A stretch of DNA of 64,000 nt. Origin: Hyunsoonleella jejuensis (GTDB taxonomy: Bacteria; Bacteroidota; Bacteroidia; Flavobacteriales; Flavobacteriaceae). The position numbers were made by a program, and so were the translations under genes. Below, piece after piece: positions 52,084 to 60,691 of this stretch. The stretch covers positions 620,001 to 684,000 of the forward strand of contig NZ_FOFN01000001.1 of the NCBI RefSeq assembly GCF_900111025.1, read 5' to 3'. The notes below the pieces were generated by a model. The model ran no database searches and was not told the origin of the DNA. It saw only the letters and a list, made by a program, of their open reading frames with translations. The stretch's first letter is position 1. Each line of letters starts with the position of its first letter.

Positions 52084-53757
52084 TTGAAAACTCCAAGCTT
52101 TTCTACACTTAATAGGTCGTCATATATAAACAAACTTAAAACAGAGGTTTTTGATTTGGCAATTATTGGTGGTGGTATTACAGGAGCCGGTATTGCTCTT
52201 GATGCTTCAGCAAGAGGATTAAAAGTTTGTTTGGTAGAGAAAAACGATTTTGCCTCTGGCACTAGTAATAAATCAACTAAACTTATTCATGGTGGCTTGC
52301 GCTACTTGAAGAATTTTGAAATTAGTTTGGTGCGAGAATCAGGTTCTGAACGTGCTGTTGTTCATAATCTAGCACCACATTTGGTAAAACCAGAAAAAAT
52401 GTTGCTACCCCTTGTTGAAGGGGGTACCTACGGAAAATGGATGACTGCCTTAGGCTTAAAAGTTTATGATTTTCTGGCAGATGTAAAAGGTGATGATAGA
52501 CGCCGCATGTTAGATAAAAAAGAAACCTTAAAAAAAGAGCCTTTACTAAATAAAGATGTGGTTATCGGTGGCGGAATTTATGCTGAATATAGAACAGACG
52601 ATGCACGATTAACCATCGAAATATTAAAGAAAGCAGCCTCTTATGGCGCTACAATCATCAATTATTGTGAAATGAAATCCTTCAATTATAATGATGATTT
52701 CAAGATTGAAAGTCTAAATTGTAAAGACAGAAATACGGGTAGCAACCTCATAGTAAAAGCTAGAAGCTATATATCGGCTGCCGGTCCTTGGGTAGACAGC
52801 ATTCGTAAAAAAGACAATTCAATAACCAAACAACGACTTCATCTTACAAAAGGCGTTCATTTAGTATTTCCATATGATAAATTACCAGTAAAACAATCTA
52901 TTTATTTTGACGTGCCAGATGGCAGAATGATATTTGCCATTCCTAGAGGGCGTGTAACTTATGTAGGTACTACAGATACAGATTATTTTGGGAATTTAGA
53001 TCGTGTTATTGCAACAAAACAAGATGCAAACTATCTTTTGAGTGCTGTTAATAACACCTTTAAGTCTGTTCATCTCACTATTGATGATATTGAATCCAGT
53101 TGGGCTGGATTAAGACCATTAATCCATGAAGCGCATAAATCTGCTTCAGACTTGTCCCGAAAAGATGAAATATTCATATCAAACAGTGGCTTAATATCTA
53201 TAGCAGGAGGTAAACTTACAGGCTATAGAAAAATGGCGTTTAGAGCTTTAGAAAGCGTTTTGAAATCATGTTTAAAAGAAAACACGAATAGATTTTTAGA
53301 GTCTACTACAGAATCGATCTCTTTGGTACATCCTCCGCTAACCTCAAATGATGACGTAAAAGCGTACCAACAGGAAATAGAAAGTCACTTAACACGTTTA
53401 GGGATAAAAGACACTTACTATTCGTGGTATTTATGCGCGTCTTATGGAAAACAAGCCGATATAATTGTAGAAAAATCGAAAACATTTAGTTCTACTAATG
53501 CTCTAGAAAATTTGATTAGAGCAGAACTTTGGTATAGCGTAAATTTTGAGATGGTGAATTGCCTTAATGACTTCTTTATAAGGCGTACAGGACGTTTATA
53601 TTTTGATATTGAAAGTATGCATAAATTCAAAAGTGTCATCATAAAAGATATGGCAACACTTTTGAATTGGGATATTCAAAGATTATTGAAAGAAGAGGAA
53701 AAACTAAACCTAGCGATTCAGGATTCCACTACATTTTACGATAAAGATTTTGAATAA
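52084..53757 (+). CDS. glpD: FAD-dependent glycerol-3-phosphate dehydrogenase
   Basis: 557 residues from a TTG start at 52084, 6 nt after the hydrolase stop. The FAD-binding Rossmann motif is LAIIGGGITGAGIALDASARG, and NDFASGTSNKSTKLIHGGLRYL is the GlpD signature. IAGGKLTGYRKMA near residue 375 is also conserved. A C-terminal DAO_C-like domain follows. It oxidises glycerol-3-phosphate to dihydroxyacetone phosphate and passes electrons to quinone at the membrane. The opposite reaction is coded by gpsA at 62.2-63.2 kb. Confidence 0.93.
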   Translation: MKTPSFSTLNRSSYINKLKTEVFDLAIIGGGITGAGIALDASARGLKVCLVEKNDFASGTSNKSTKLIHGGLRYLKNFEISLVRESGSERAVVHNLAPHLVKPEKMLLPLVEGGTYGKWMTALGLKVYDFLADVKGDDRRRMLDKKETLKKEPLLNKDVVIGGGIYAEYRTDDARLTIEILKKAASYGATIINYCEMKSFNYNDDFKIESLNCKDRNTGSNLIVKARSYISAAGPWVDSIRKKDNSITKQRLHLTKGVHLVFPYDKLPVKQSIYFDVPDGRMIFAIPRGRVTYVGTTDTDYFGNLDRVIATKQDANYLLSAVNNTFKSVHLTIDDIESSWAGLRPLIHEAHKSASDLSRKDEIFISNSGLISIAGGKLTGYRKMAFRALESVLKSCLKENTNRFLESTTESISLVHPPLTSNDDVKAYQQEIESHLTRLGIKDTYYSWYLCASYGKQADIIVEKSKTFSSTNALENLIRAELWYSVNFEMVNCLNDFFIRRTGRLYFDIESMHKFKSVIIKDMATLLNWDIQRLLKEEEKLNLAIQDSTTFYDKDFE

Positions 53758-53858
53758 AAATTCAATACTTGCTGATTTCTCCCTGTCCTAAAAGCCGTTT
53801 TACAAAGTAAACGATATAAGGGTAGCTTATTAATATTAAGGTATGAAGACCCTAAAAA

Positions 53859-54821
53859 CTACATCATTTGTATAAAGGCATAGTAAATAGGCATACCTAA
53901 GGTAATATTAAAGGGAAAGGTAATGCCTAAAGCCATAGGGATGTATATACCCGCATCGGCTCTTGGTTCTGCAAGTTTCATGGTAGCTGGCACAGCAATG
54001 TAAGATGCGCCGGCACCCAAAATAGCGAATAGTAGTCGGTTGCCTATACTTTCTGTTATAAAACCACTTAAATATGCTACTATTAAACCGTTGATTAGTG
54101 GTACAATAATTCCGAAAGCCAATAAAAAGAAACCATACTGTTTAAAGCCTTTAATACGTTTAGCGGTTACCATACCCATTTCTAATAAGAATAAAGAAAG
54201 GAACCCTTTAAAAATATCAGTAGTAAAAGGCTCGATACCTCTTGCTTGATTTGCATCGGCAATAAGGCCAATAACCAAACTACCAACGAGCATTAAAACA
54301 CTACCACCTGTTAAGGAATGTTTTATTAAAGCTCCCATGGATTTATCGGTTTGTTTTCCAGCATCGTAGAGCATAATTAGAATTACACCAACTATAATGG
54401 CTGGTGATTCCATTATTGCCATAATAGCTACCATATGTCCGCCAAAAGTAACTCCTTGTTGTTCTAAAAAAGACACAGCTGTAACGAAAGTCACTGCGCT
54501 AACAGAACCATATGCTGCAGCTATAGCTCCTGCATTTGGCACGCCAACCTTTTTCTTAAGAGCAAAAAACGTATAAATAGGCACCAAACTAGATAATAAA
54601 ATTGCAAAAACTATAGAATATAATATCTCAGAATTAAATTCGCTATGCGATAACTCCTGTCCGCCTTTAAAGCCAATAGCAAATAAAAGGTAAAGCGAAA
54701 TAAACTTCGAAGAGTTTTCGGGAATCTTTAAATCGCTTTTTAAGTAGGTTGCAAGAATACCTAAGATGAAAAAAAGTAAAACAGGATTCGTTAAATTGCT
54801 GATGAGCACATCTATATTCAT
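53859..54821 (-). CDS. SbtA-type sodium-dependent bicarbonate permease
   Basis: 320 residues from the ATG at 54821 (a TTG nine codons upstream is in frame but lies in the promoter region). About ten membrane segments are present: LTNPVLLFFILGILATYL at the start, KFISLYLLFAIGFKGGQELS, AAYGSVSAVTFVTAVSFLE, ILGAGASYIAVPATMKLAEP, MALGITFPFNITLGMPIYY. These match the SbtA family of high-affinity HCO3-/Na+ symporters first known from cyanobacteria. In a heterotroph it may feed anaplerotic carboxylation. Divergent from a LysR regulator, which probably controls it. Confidence 0.9.
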   Translation of the reverse strand: MNIDVLISNLTNPVLLFFILGILATYLKSDLKIPENSSKFISLYLLFAIGFKGGQELSHSEFNSEILYSIVFAILLSSLVPIYTFFALKKKVGVPNAGAIAAAYGSVSAVTFVTAVSFLEQQGVTFGGHMVAIMAIMESPAIIVGVILIMLYDAGKQTDKSMGALIKHSLTGGSVLMLVGSLVIGLIADANQARGIEPFTTDIFKGFLSLFLLEMGMVTAKRIKGFKQYGFFLLAFGIIVPLINGLIVAYLSGFITESIGNRLLFAILGAGASYIAVPATMKLAEPRADAGIYIPMALGITFPFNITLGMPIYYAFIQMM

Positions 54822-54858
54822 AATGGTTATTTTAAGTTGCGGAGGCAAAAGTATTTTA

Positions 54859-54887
54859 TTGCAATCATATATTTTTATTTAATTTTG
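54859..54887 (+). promoter_or_regulatory. Promoter of the LysR gene in the divergent region
   Basis: TTG at 54859-54861, 18 nt, then TAATTTTG at 54880-54887, fitting the Bacteroidetes consensus; 24 nt before the ATG. The 90-bp divergent gap would also hold the permease promoter on the other strand. Confidence 0.55.
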
Positions 54888-54911
54888 TTATCAAACACAT
54901 AAAGCATATTT

Positions 54912-55838
54912 ATGAATTTTACGTTACATCAATTAAAGGTTTTTAGTGTGATTGTTCAAAATAAAAGCATCACCAAAGCTGCTGAAGAGTTGAATATGAC
55001 GCAACCCGCGGCATCTATACAACTAAAAAACTTTCAGGACCAGTTCGACATTCCACTTACAGAAGTATTAGGACGGCAGTTGTATGTCACTGATTTTGGT
55101 AATGAGATTTATGATATCGCTGAAAAGATTTTAAACCAGGTTGAAACCATAGATTACAGAACCCAAGCATTTAAAGGCTTATTGTCTGGTAAACTTAGAA
55201 TTTCAGTTGTATCTACAGGGAATTATGTAATGCCGTATTTTTTAAATGGCTTTTTAAAACAACACCCGCAAATAGATTTGGTATTAGATGTTTCCAATAA
55301 AACCAATGTGATAAAAGATTTAGAGCAAAACGAAGTTGATTTTTCATTGGTTACCATTAGTCCGAAGCATCTAGACTTGCATGAAGAACCTATAATGATT
55401 AACAAATTGCATTTAGTTGCAGCTGCAAGCAACAGTTTAAACATTAAAAGAATAGAAGATAAATCTATTTTTAACAGAATTCCTTTAATCTACAGGGAAG
55501 AAGGTTCAGGCACACGTTTTACCATGCAAGAGTTTTTTGCAGAAGAGCATATTCAACCCAAGATTAAATTAGAATTAACTACAAACGAGGCTATAAAACA
55601 AGCGGTGGTTGCAGATATTGGAATGTCTATTGTGTCGTTGCTAAGTATTAAGAACGAATTGTCACAAAACGAATTGAAAATAATCCCTGTAAAAGGATTA
55701 CCGTTAGAATCGCAATGGAAACTTATTTGGTTAAAGAAAAAGAATTTATCGCCAGTAGCCCTAGCATTTTTAGACTATGTAAAGCAAGAAAAGGATAAAG
55801 TATATAATGAGTTTTTTAAGTGGATGGAACAGTATTAG
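54912..55838 (+). CDS. LysR-family transcriptional regulator
   Basis: 308 residues: N-terminal winged helix-turn-helix (FTLHQLKVFSVIVQNKSITKAAEELNMTQPAASIQL) and a C-terminal type 2 periplasmic-binding-like effector domain (LSGKLRISVVSTGNYVMPYFL, REEGSGTRFTMQEFF). The pattern is that of the CbbR/CmpR subgroup that governs carbon-concentrating and CO2-fixation genes. Its position divergent from an SbtA-type permease fits control of bicarbonate uptake (inference from context and family). Confidence 0.92.
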   Translation: MNFTLHQLKVFSVIVQNKSITKAAEELNMTQPAASIQLKNFQDQFDIPLTEVLGRQLYVTDFGNEIYDIAEKILNQVETIDYRTQAFKGLLSGKLRISVVSTGNYVMPYFLNGFLKQHPQIDLVLDVSNKTNVIKDLEQNEVDFSLVTISPKHLDLHEEPIMINKLHLVAAASNSLNIKRIEDKSIFNRIPLIYREEGSGTRFTMQEFFAEEHIQPKIKLELTTNEAIKQAVVADIGMSIVSLLSIKNELSQNELKIIPVKGLPLESQWKLIWLKKKNLSPVALAFLDYVKQEKDKVYNEFFKWMEQY

Positions 55839-56356
55839 ATGCTTTGCATTGTATCTGTTTGTTGCTTTTCTTCGTTCTTTTTTAAAATATTAGGAAAAAT
55901 AGTTGGTGCCAAAGATTTTACAGGTTTATAAAGTACAGACTCCTCTAAATCTTCTGCACTAGCAAAAGGTATCGTTTTGTTTAATCCATCAAAAACAATA
56001 AGTACAACGCTTAAAATCAATCCGATTTTTAAGCCCCCAAAAACACCACCAAGAATTTTGTTTAAAATGCCCAAAGCCGCAAAATTAGCGAGTTTTGTTA
56101 ATGCTTTTCCGGCAAGAGCAATCGCCACAACTATAATTATAAATGTAATGGCAAAAGCCACAATATTAATGTATTTCTCATCCCACGACACTTTTTCCAT
56201 TAAAAATTCTGCAGCAAAATTGCTAAAATGAATAGCGCCATAAACACCTGCAACTAAAGCTGCAAGCGAAGCCACTTCCACAAATAGTCCCTTCATAAAG
56301 CCACGAATTAGCCCAAAAAGCATTAGGGCACCAAGAATAATATCAATAACTGCCAT
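55835..56356 (-). CDS. CvpA family membrane protein
   Basis: 173 residues. Four membrane segments and the CvpA start MAVIDIILGALMLFGLIRGFMKGLFVEVASLAAL, then AIALAGKALTKLANFAALGILNKILGGVFGGLK. In enterobacteria CvpA affects envelope integrity and colicin V export; the molecular role is unclear. The stop overlaps the end of the convergent LysR gene by 4 nt. Confidence 0.9.
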   Translation of the reverse strand: MAVIDIILGALMLFGLIRGFMKGLFVEVASLAALVAGVYGAIHFSNFAAEFLMEKVSWDEKYINIVAFAITFIIIVVAIALAGKALTKLANFAALGILNKILGGVFGGLKIGLILSVVLIVFDGLNKTIPFASAEDLEESVLYKPVKSLAPTIFPNILKKNEEKQQTDTMQSI

Positions 56357-56473
56357 GGTTGTTTAGTTTTTGTAAATATAGATAAATTCTAACCTTGCTA
56401 ACTAAAACGTAAAAAAGTCCATAAACGTTTATTAACTTTGATTTTTTTAAAATTTTAATCATAAAAACAAACA

Positions 56474-56830
56474 GTGTCTAGAGACGAGAAATTAAAAGAA
56501 CGATGGGATTTGGTGGTTGAAAAACTCTCTAATCAGTTTGCCGATGGTGATACTCTAGATCTCGATGCCATAATTTACCTTATCGGTGTGCAGGAATTAG
56601 GGCAACTAAAGAGAACCTTTAAAAAAGACCAAAAGCTAGATTTAATGCACATTGCCATTTGCAAGCTCCTTACGCCTTATGGCTACTACGAGTTGGATTT
56701 TGTTGATGAAGACGGATGGCCTCATTATAAAACGCTAGAAGCACTTCCCTTCTTAAAAGCGGGAGAACAATCCGTTTTAATGAAAGAAGCCATCGTTAAT
56801 TATTTTTTAGAAACCGAATATATTCATTAG
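56474..56830 (+). CDS. Conserved-looking small cytoplasmic protein of unknown function
   Basis: 118 residues from a GTG start at 56474 (no ATG in frame near). It is charged, and predicted to be helical in the first half (LKERWDLVVEKLSNQFADGD, DAIIYLIGVQELGQLKRTFKK), with a conserved-looking acidic/aromatic centre YGYYELDFVDEDGWPHY. No signal peptide. It precedes pheS by 218 bp, separated by dispersed repeats; its TAG stop shares a base with the repeat start. I do not recognise a domain. Confidence 0.8.
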   Translation: MSRDEKLKERWDLVVEKLSNQFADGDTLDLDAIIYLIGVQELGQLKRTFKKDQKLDLMHIAICKLLTPYGYYELDFVDEDGWPHYKTLEALPFLKAGEQSVLMKEAIVNYFLETEYIH

Positions 56831-56912
56831 GGCGTTACCACAAGGGTCGGGCTTTCACTACTCGCTCCCTCCTGCGTCGGGGAGCTTAAACATACCGTTC
56901 AATCCCTAACGC
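56830..56912. repeat. Flavobacterial dispersed repeat, copy A
   Basis: Begins GGGCGTTACC (56830-56839), has GGGTCGGGCTT (56844-56854) inside and ends CAATCCCTAACGC (56900-56912). The same three blocks occur in the same order on the opposite strand at 61907-62107. This type of intergenic repeat is widespread in Flavobacteriaceae genomes. It sits between a small unknown gene and pheS. Confidence 0.75.
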
Positions 56913-56920
56913 AACCCAAC

Positions 56921-56985
56921 CGCAGCGTCCTTGCGAATCACACTTTTTTGTGTGATGTGGCAATCTCCTAATTTTTAGAGATTAC
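56921..56985. repeat. REP-like hairpin element next to copy A
   Basis: CGCAGCGTCCTTGCGAATCA followed by the hairpin ATCACAC-TTTTTT-GTGTGAT (56937-56956) and a GTGGCAATCTCC end resemble the common 'CATTGCGAGG...GCAATCTC' dispersed repeat of many bacterial genomes. The remaining gap up to pheS holds only a candidate promoter. Confidence 0.6.
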
Positions 56986-57021
56986 TTCACCGTTTACTCC
57001 TAGTAATGTTGATAATTTCAT

Positions 57022-57029
57022 TAAATTTG
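57022..57029 (+). promoter_or_regulatory. -7 element of the pheS promoter
   Basis: TAAATTTG, a TAnnTTTG match, 19 nt before the ATG at 57049; the -33 element is not convincing. Confidence 0.45.
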
Positions 57030-57048
57030 CCATCATTTTCAAGTTATC

Positions 57049-58068
57049 ATGATAGAGAAAATACAAGAACTTATTGCTGAAGCCGAAGCGTTTAAAGCCC
57101 AAACTAAAGAAGAGGTAGAAGCATTCAGAATAAAATATTTAGGCAAAAAAGGATTGTTAAACCAATACTTTGCTGAGTTTAAAAATGTGGCTAACGATCA
57201 GAAAAAAGAATTTGGTCAAACTATCAACAAACTCAAAAAAACTGCTGAAGAAAAAGTAAACACCTTAAGAGAAGAGCTTGAAAGTAAAGAAGAGGTAAAA
57301 GGGGTTTATGGCGATTTGTCCCGTCCGGGGCAACCTATAGAAATTGGTGCGCGCCACCCAATTTCAATTGTAAAAAACCAAATTATTGAAATCTTTTCTC
57401 GCATTGGATTCAATGTGAGTGAAGGTCCAGAAATTGAGGACGATTGGCACAACTTTACAGCATTGAACTTGCCAGAGCACCATCCTGCTCGGGATATGCA
57501 GGACACGTTTTTTATACAAACCAATCCTGATGTGTTGTTGCGTACGCACACCAGTTCTGTGCAAGTACGCTACATGGAAAATAACAAACCGCCGATTAGA
57601 ACTATTTCCCCGGGGCGTGTGTATAGAAACGAGGCAATATCTGCACGTTCGCACTGTTTTTTCCACCAAGTAGAAGGCTTGTATATTGATAAAGATGTAA
57701 GTTTTGCAGATTTAAAGCAAACCCTGCAACACTTCACTACCGAAATGTTTGGGAAAAGTAAAATACGCTTACGCCCAAGTTACTTTCCATTTACTGAGCC
57801 TAGTGCTGAGGTAGATGTGTATTGGGGCTTAGAAACCGAAACCGATTACAAAATGACCAAAGGTACGGGTTGGTTAGAAATTATGGGTTGTGGTATGGTA
57901 GACCCTAATGTTTTGGAGAATTGTGGTATCGACTCAAAAGAATACTCTGGTTTTGCTTTCGGAATGGGTATAGACCGGATTGCTTTATTACTACATCAAA
58001 TCAGTGATATTCGCTTATTGAGTGAAAACGATGTGAGGTTCTTGGAGCAATTTAAGAGTGCTTTGTAG
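57049..58068 (+). CDS. pheS: Phenylalanine-tRNA ligase alpha subunit
   Basis: 339 residues, the normal length. The N-terminal coiled coil (about residues 1-90) is followed by the class II catalytic core: HPISIVKNQIIEIFSRIGF, motif 2 region ISPGRVYRNEAISARSHCFFHQVEG, and motif 3 GFAFGMGIDRIALLLHQISDIR. It joins phenylalanine to tRNA(Phe) with PheT, whose gene is not in this window, the usual separation in this group. Confidence 0.97.
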   Translation: MIEKIQELIAEAEAFKAQTKEEVEAFRIKYLGKKGLLNQYFAEFKNVANDQKKEFGQTINKLKKTAEEKVNTLREELESKEEVKGVYGDLSRPGQPIEIGARHPISIVKNQIIEIFSRIGFNVSEGPEIEDDWHNFTALNLPEHHPARDMQDTFFIQTNPDVLLRTHTSSVQVRYMENNKPPIRTISPGRVYRNEAISARSHCFFHQVEGLYIDKDVSFADLKQTLQHFTTEMFGKSKIRLRPSYFPFTEPSAEVDVYWGLETETDYKMTKGTGWLEIMGCGMVDPNVLENCGIDSKEYSGFAFGMGIDRIALLLHQISDIRLLSENDVRFLEQFKSAL

Positions 58069-58119
58069 ATTTTTTAGGGATATTCGTTTAACGGTCTTGA
58101 TTATAAGTTTTTATGTGGT

Positions 58120-58866
58120 TTAGTGATATACTTTGCAAGTATAATCCACTCTTATCCAAGTTTCTTTATTGAATAGAGAAGGTTCTTTTAACAAAATAAA
58201 AAGTTCTTCGTCTGAAGGATTAGCTACAAAAGTCTTGTCTTTGATTTTATTAATTTTTGTCAGTCTATTATAATATTCGAGATTTTCAACAAACGAAGTA
58301 TCTGCAATTTTACTGTTCCATATAGTTAAACTGTCATTTTTCATTTCAAGCCATACTGCAAACCATTTTCCTTCTTGGTCTATAATATTTAAAAAACACT
58401 TGTTATTGTAAGATTTTACTATCACCCTCTTTTCAAGTTTTTTCTGGAAGTGGTTAACGAAGTATCCTTTCACCAGATTTATTTCATATGCCGGTTCTTT
58501 TTCAGTATAATAGATGTCTTCATCCAACGTTAATATTATTTTTTGAGTGGTGTCTTTATCCTTTATTATTAATGTGCTTTCTTTAAATTCTACATAAGTA
58601 GAATCATTTTTTATACTTTCTAAAAAAGTATAAATGGAATCCTTATGTATCCAATTGGTGCTGTAAATAATACAGTGTTTGTCATTTATTCTTTTAACAT
58701 TATAATAGATCTGTTCTTCTTTTTGAAGAAATTGGCCATTTAGGAACTCAGGCAATACATGTACAATTTCACCTTTGTTTGGAATCGGGTTCTCAAATAA
58801 AAGTATAGCGCATCCAAAAAAGAGAGTCAATAGCAATGCTAAAAAGAAGAACCTTAGTATTTTCAT
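58120..58866 (-). CDS. Hypothetical lipoprotein
   Basis: 248 residues with a lipoprotein signal (MKILRFFFLALLLTLFFGC, Cys19). The mature part is rich in Lys, Glu, Tyr and Ile and looks beta-rich; I recognise no domain. It follows the TPR gene in the same direction after 39 nt, possibly co-transcribed, and converges on pheS. Confidence 0.75.
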   Translation of the reverse strand: MKILRFFFLALLLTLFFGCAILLFENPIPNKGEIVHVLPEFLNGQFLQKEEQIYYNVKRINDKHCIIYSTNWIHKDSIYTFLESIKNDSTYVEFKESTLIIKDKDTTQKIILTLDEDIYYTEKEPAYEINLVKGYFVNHFQKKLEKRVIVKSYNNKCFLNIIDQEGKWFAVWLEMKNDSLTIWNSKIADTSFVENLEYYNRLTKINKIKDKTFVANPSDEELFILLKEPSLFNKETWIRVDYTCKVYH

Positions 58867-58905
58867 TTTGTTACTTTAAAAAATTAGCACCTGCGAATAC
58901 AATTC

Positions 58906-59955
58906 CTAAAATGGTGAAAAATAGGATTTGTATTGATAAGCAACCACATTTGGTGGTTGATCAATGGTTGGAATAGCCGTAAATCTTGGATAATTAGGAA
59001 TCAATTTTTCTGCTTTGGCAATATATTTATCTCTTAATTTATTATTACCCAGTCTGCCCTCAATCATTCCAAGCCAACCATAACACCAAGCTTCTATTAA
59101 CTTGGGTTTTTTGACCTTGGCATTTAAATAGAGATGAATGTTTTCTTTAAATTTATTTAAATCCTCGTCATGCTTATCTCCGCCTCTCATGGCTCCATAT
59201 AAATGTGCACGAGCAACATCAAGATACAAGACAACTTGGTCAGGGTCTCTTTTAATCACCATATTAAAACATTCTTTCGCCTTAACCTTATCATTAGTCA
59301 TTAAATAGGCTTTACCCAACTTTATAAGTGCTTGGTTGGTGTCACCATTGGTGTCTATATAGGTTTTCCAATAGTTAACAATGTCAAAATCTGGTTCTTT
59401 GGATTTTAAGATAAGTTCACCTTGAGCTGCATAAAGTGGATCCACACCCTTTAGAGTTTTAAGGTGCGTTTTTGCAATATCCATGTTCCCGCCCATGTCC
59501 TCTGGTAACGAACCATAAAGGTCTATTAGAAACAATAAGGATTCTCTGCAATCAGGCTTTATGGCCAAAATACTCTTTAATGTTTCTGTACATAGAACCA
59601 GGTTTTTAGTTATCGATTCTTTATTATTAGTTTTCATGGCTTTATAGGCTTCTAACATTTGTAAATTGGCTAGATAGAATCTGAACATTACATTTTTAGG
59701 ATCATAGTCTAGTGCTTTAATGATGTGTTCGGTTTTCTTATCGCTTTCCAGTGATCTGGCAATCTCGAAATGCGCTAAAGCATTAGTTGAATCGGATTTT
59801 ATAATTTTAGACAAAACATTTATTGCCTCTTCGGTATGTCCGTCCATTCTTAGCACATAGGCTTTAATTATATCATTAGTATTGTTTTGGCTGTACAACA
59901 AAAATATAGGCTGCATTGCTAAAGCAAACACGAGGTACTTCACAATTGTTTTCAT
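58906..59955 (-). CDS. Secreted tetratricopeptide-repeat protein
   Basis: 349 residues with a signal peptide ending near LLYSQ (residue ~22). TPR-type helical repeats run through the protein, for example HTEEAINVLSKIIKSDSTNALAHFEIARSL, then MLEAYKAMKTN, QALIKLGKAYLMTNDKVKAKECFNMVIKRDPDQV. TPRs mediate protein contacts; the partner is unknown. The 292-bp stretch upstream to the next gene holds no convincing gene. Confidence 0.85.
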   Translation of the reverse strand: MKTIVKYLVFALAMQPIFLLYSQNNTNDIIKAYVLRMDGHTEEAINVLSKIIKSDSTNALAHFEIARSLESDKKTEHIIKALDYDPKNVMFRFYLANLQMLEAYKAMKTNNKESITKNLVLCTETLKSILAIKPDCRESLLFLIDLYGSLPEDMGGNMDIAKTHLKTLKGVDPLYAAQGELILKSKEPDFDIVNYWKTYIDTNGDTNQALIKLGKAYLMTNDKVKAKECFNMVIKRDPDQVVLYLDVARAHLYGAMRGGDKHDEDLNKFKENIHLYLNAKVKKPKLIEAWCYGWLGMIEGRLGNNKLRDKYIAKAEKLIPNYPRFTAIPTIDQPPNVVAYQYKSYFSPF

Positions 59956-60247
59956 GGTTTTAATGTTAGTTAATATACTAGCTTTTGTATTTATAGTATA
60001 AGTTAAGCCTCAGTGTATTGGTCTACAATGATGTTGGTCAGTAAGCGATATCTTTTTTTTGGATGTCTTGCTAAAATTGAGATACTGATAGGAATTACAG
60101 TATTTGTTTTATCTAATACTATTTCTCAAATTGTTGGCAATGGATTAACGGATATGCGCCGTTGGTATGGCTTATATCCGTCGTTAAACGAAAGTAGCTG
60201 AAAAATTCTATAAAGTCAAAAATCTAAATAACCAAAAGAGCGATATT
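59956..60247. other. Intergenic region without convincing gene
   Basis: About 290 bp between the TPR gene and the PNPOx-like gene. The only long plus-strand frame (60013-60201, 62 codons) lacks a recognisable signal, domain or promoter and is judged spurious. The stretch around 60120-60190 is less AT-rich than its flanks and could be a repeat remnant, but I find no second copy in the window. Confidence 0.5.
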
Positions 60248-60691
60248 CTATATCCCATAAACCCTTTTAGCACTCGCAATTTGATCTTCCTCAGTAGTTT
60301 CAGGGTACAACATATACTTTGGGGCAATTATTGGTTTTGTGCTTTCAATAGAAATCTTAAAAATAGAGGCGAATGGAAATTTGCCTTCTGTTATTTTTAA
60401 AAGCGGCTGTTTTAATGCTTCAAATTCGGGCTGATGCTTTGAAATAATTTTTGCTTTACCTTTTACTTGATAGCCTTTTTGCACCAAAATATCAATAAAG
60501 CTTAAACACACATTTGGATTCTCTTTAATGTTTTTTGCAGATTGTGGAGACATAATGTTGGCTATAATAATGTCATTCTCAAAATAGGTAAACACTTCCT
60601 TTGGAGACACATTTGGGATGTTGTCTTGAGATACCGTGGCTAACCAACACAACACACTTTGGTCAATGTATTTTTTAATGTCCTCATTCAT
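60248..60691 (-). CDS. Pyridoxamine 5'-phosphate oxidase-like FMN-binding protein
   Basis: 147 residues with the split-barrel fold pattern of PNPOx-like proteins: SVLCWLATVSQDNIPNVSPKEVFTYFENDIIIANI, NPNVCLSFIDILVQKGYQVKGKAKII. Such proteins bind flavin and reduce or bind various substrates; true pyridoxamine phosphate oxidase is longer, so that activity is not implied. Its start overlaps the end of the upstream exported-protein gene by 8 nt, so the two are coupled. Confidence 0.87.
   Translation of the reverse strand: MNEDIKKYIDQSVLCWLATVSQDNIPNVSPKEVFTYFENDIIIANIMSPQSAKNIKENPNVCLSFIDILVQKGYQVKGKAKIISKHQPEFEALKQPLLKITEGKFPFASIFKISIESTKPIIAPKYMLYPETTEEDQIASAKRVYGI

Noticed and set aside
60013-60201. 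62-codon plus-strand ORF in the gap before the PNPOx-like gene
   Set aside because: No promoter, no recognisable domain, and ends in a repeat-like stretch; more likely chance.
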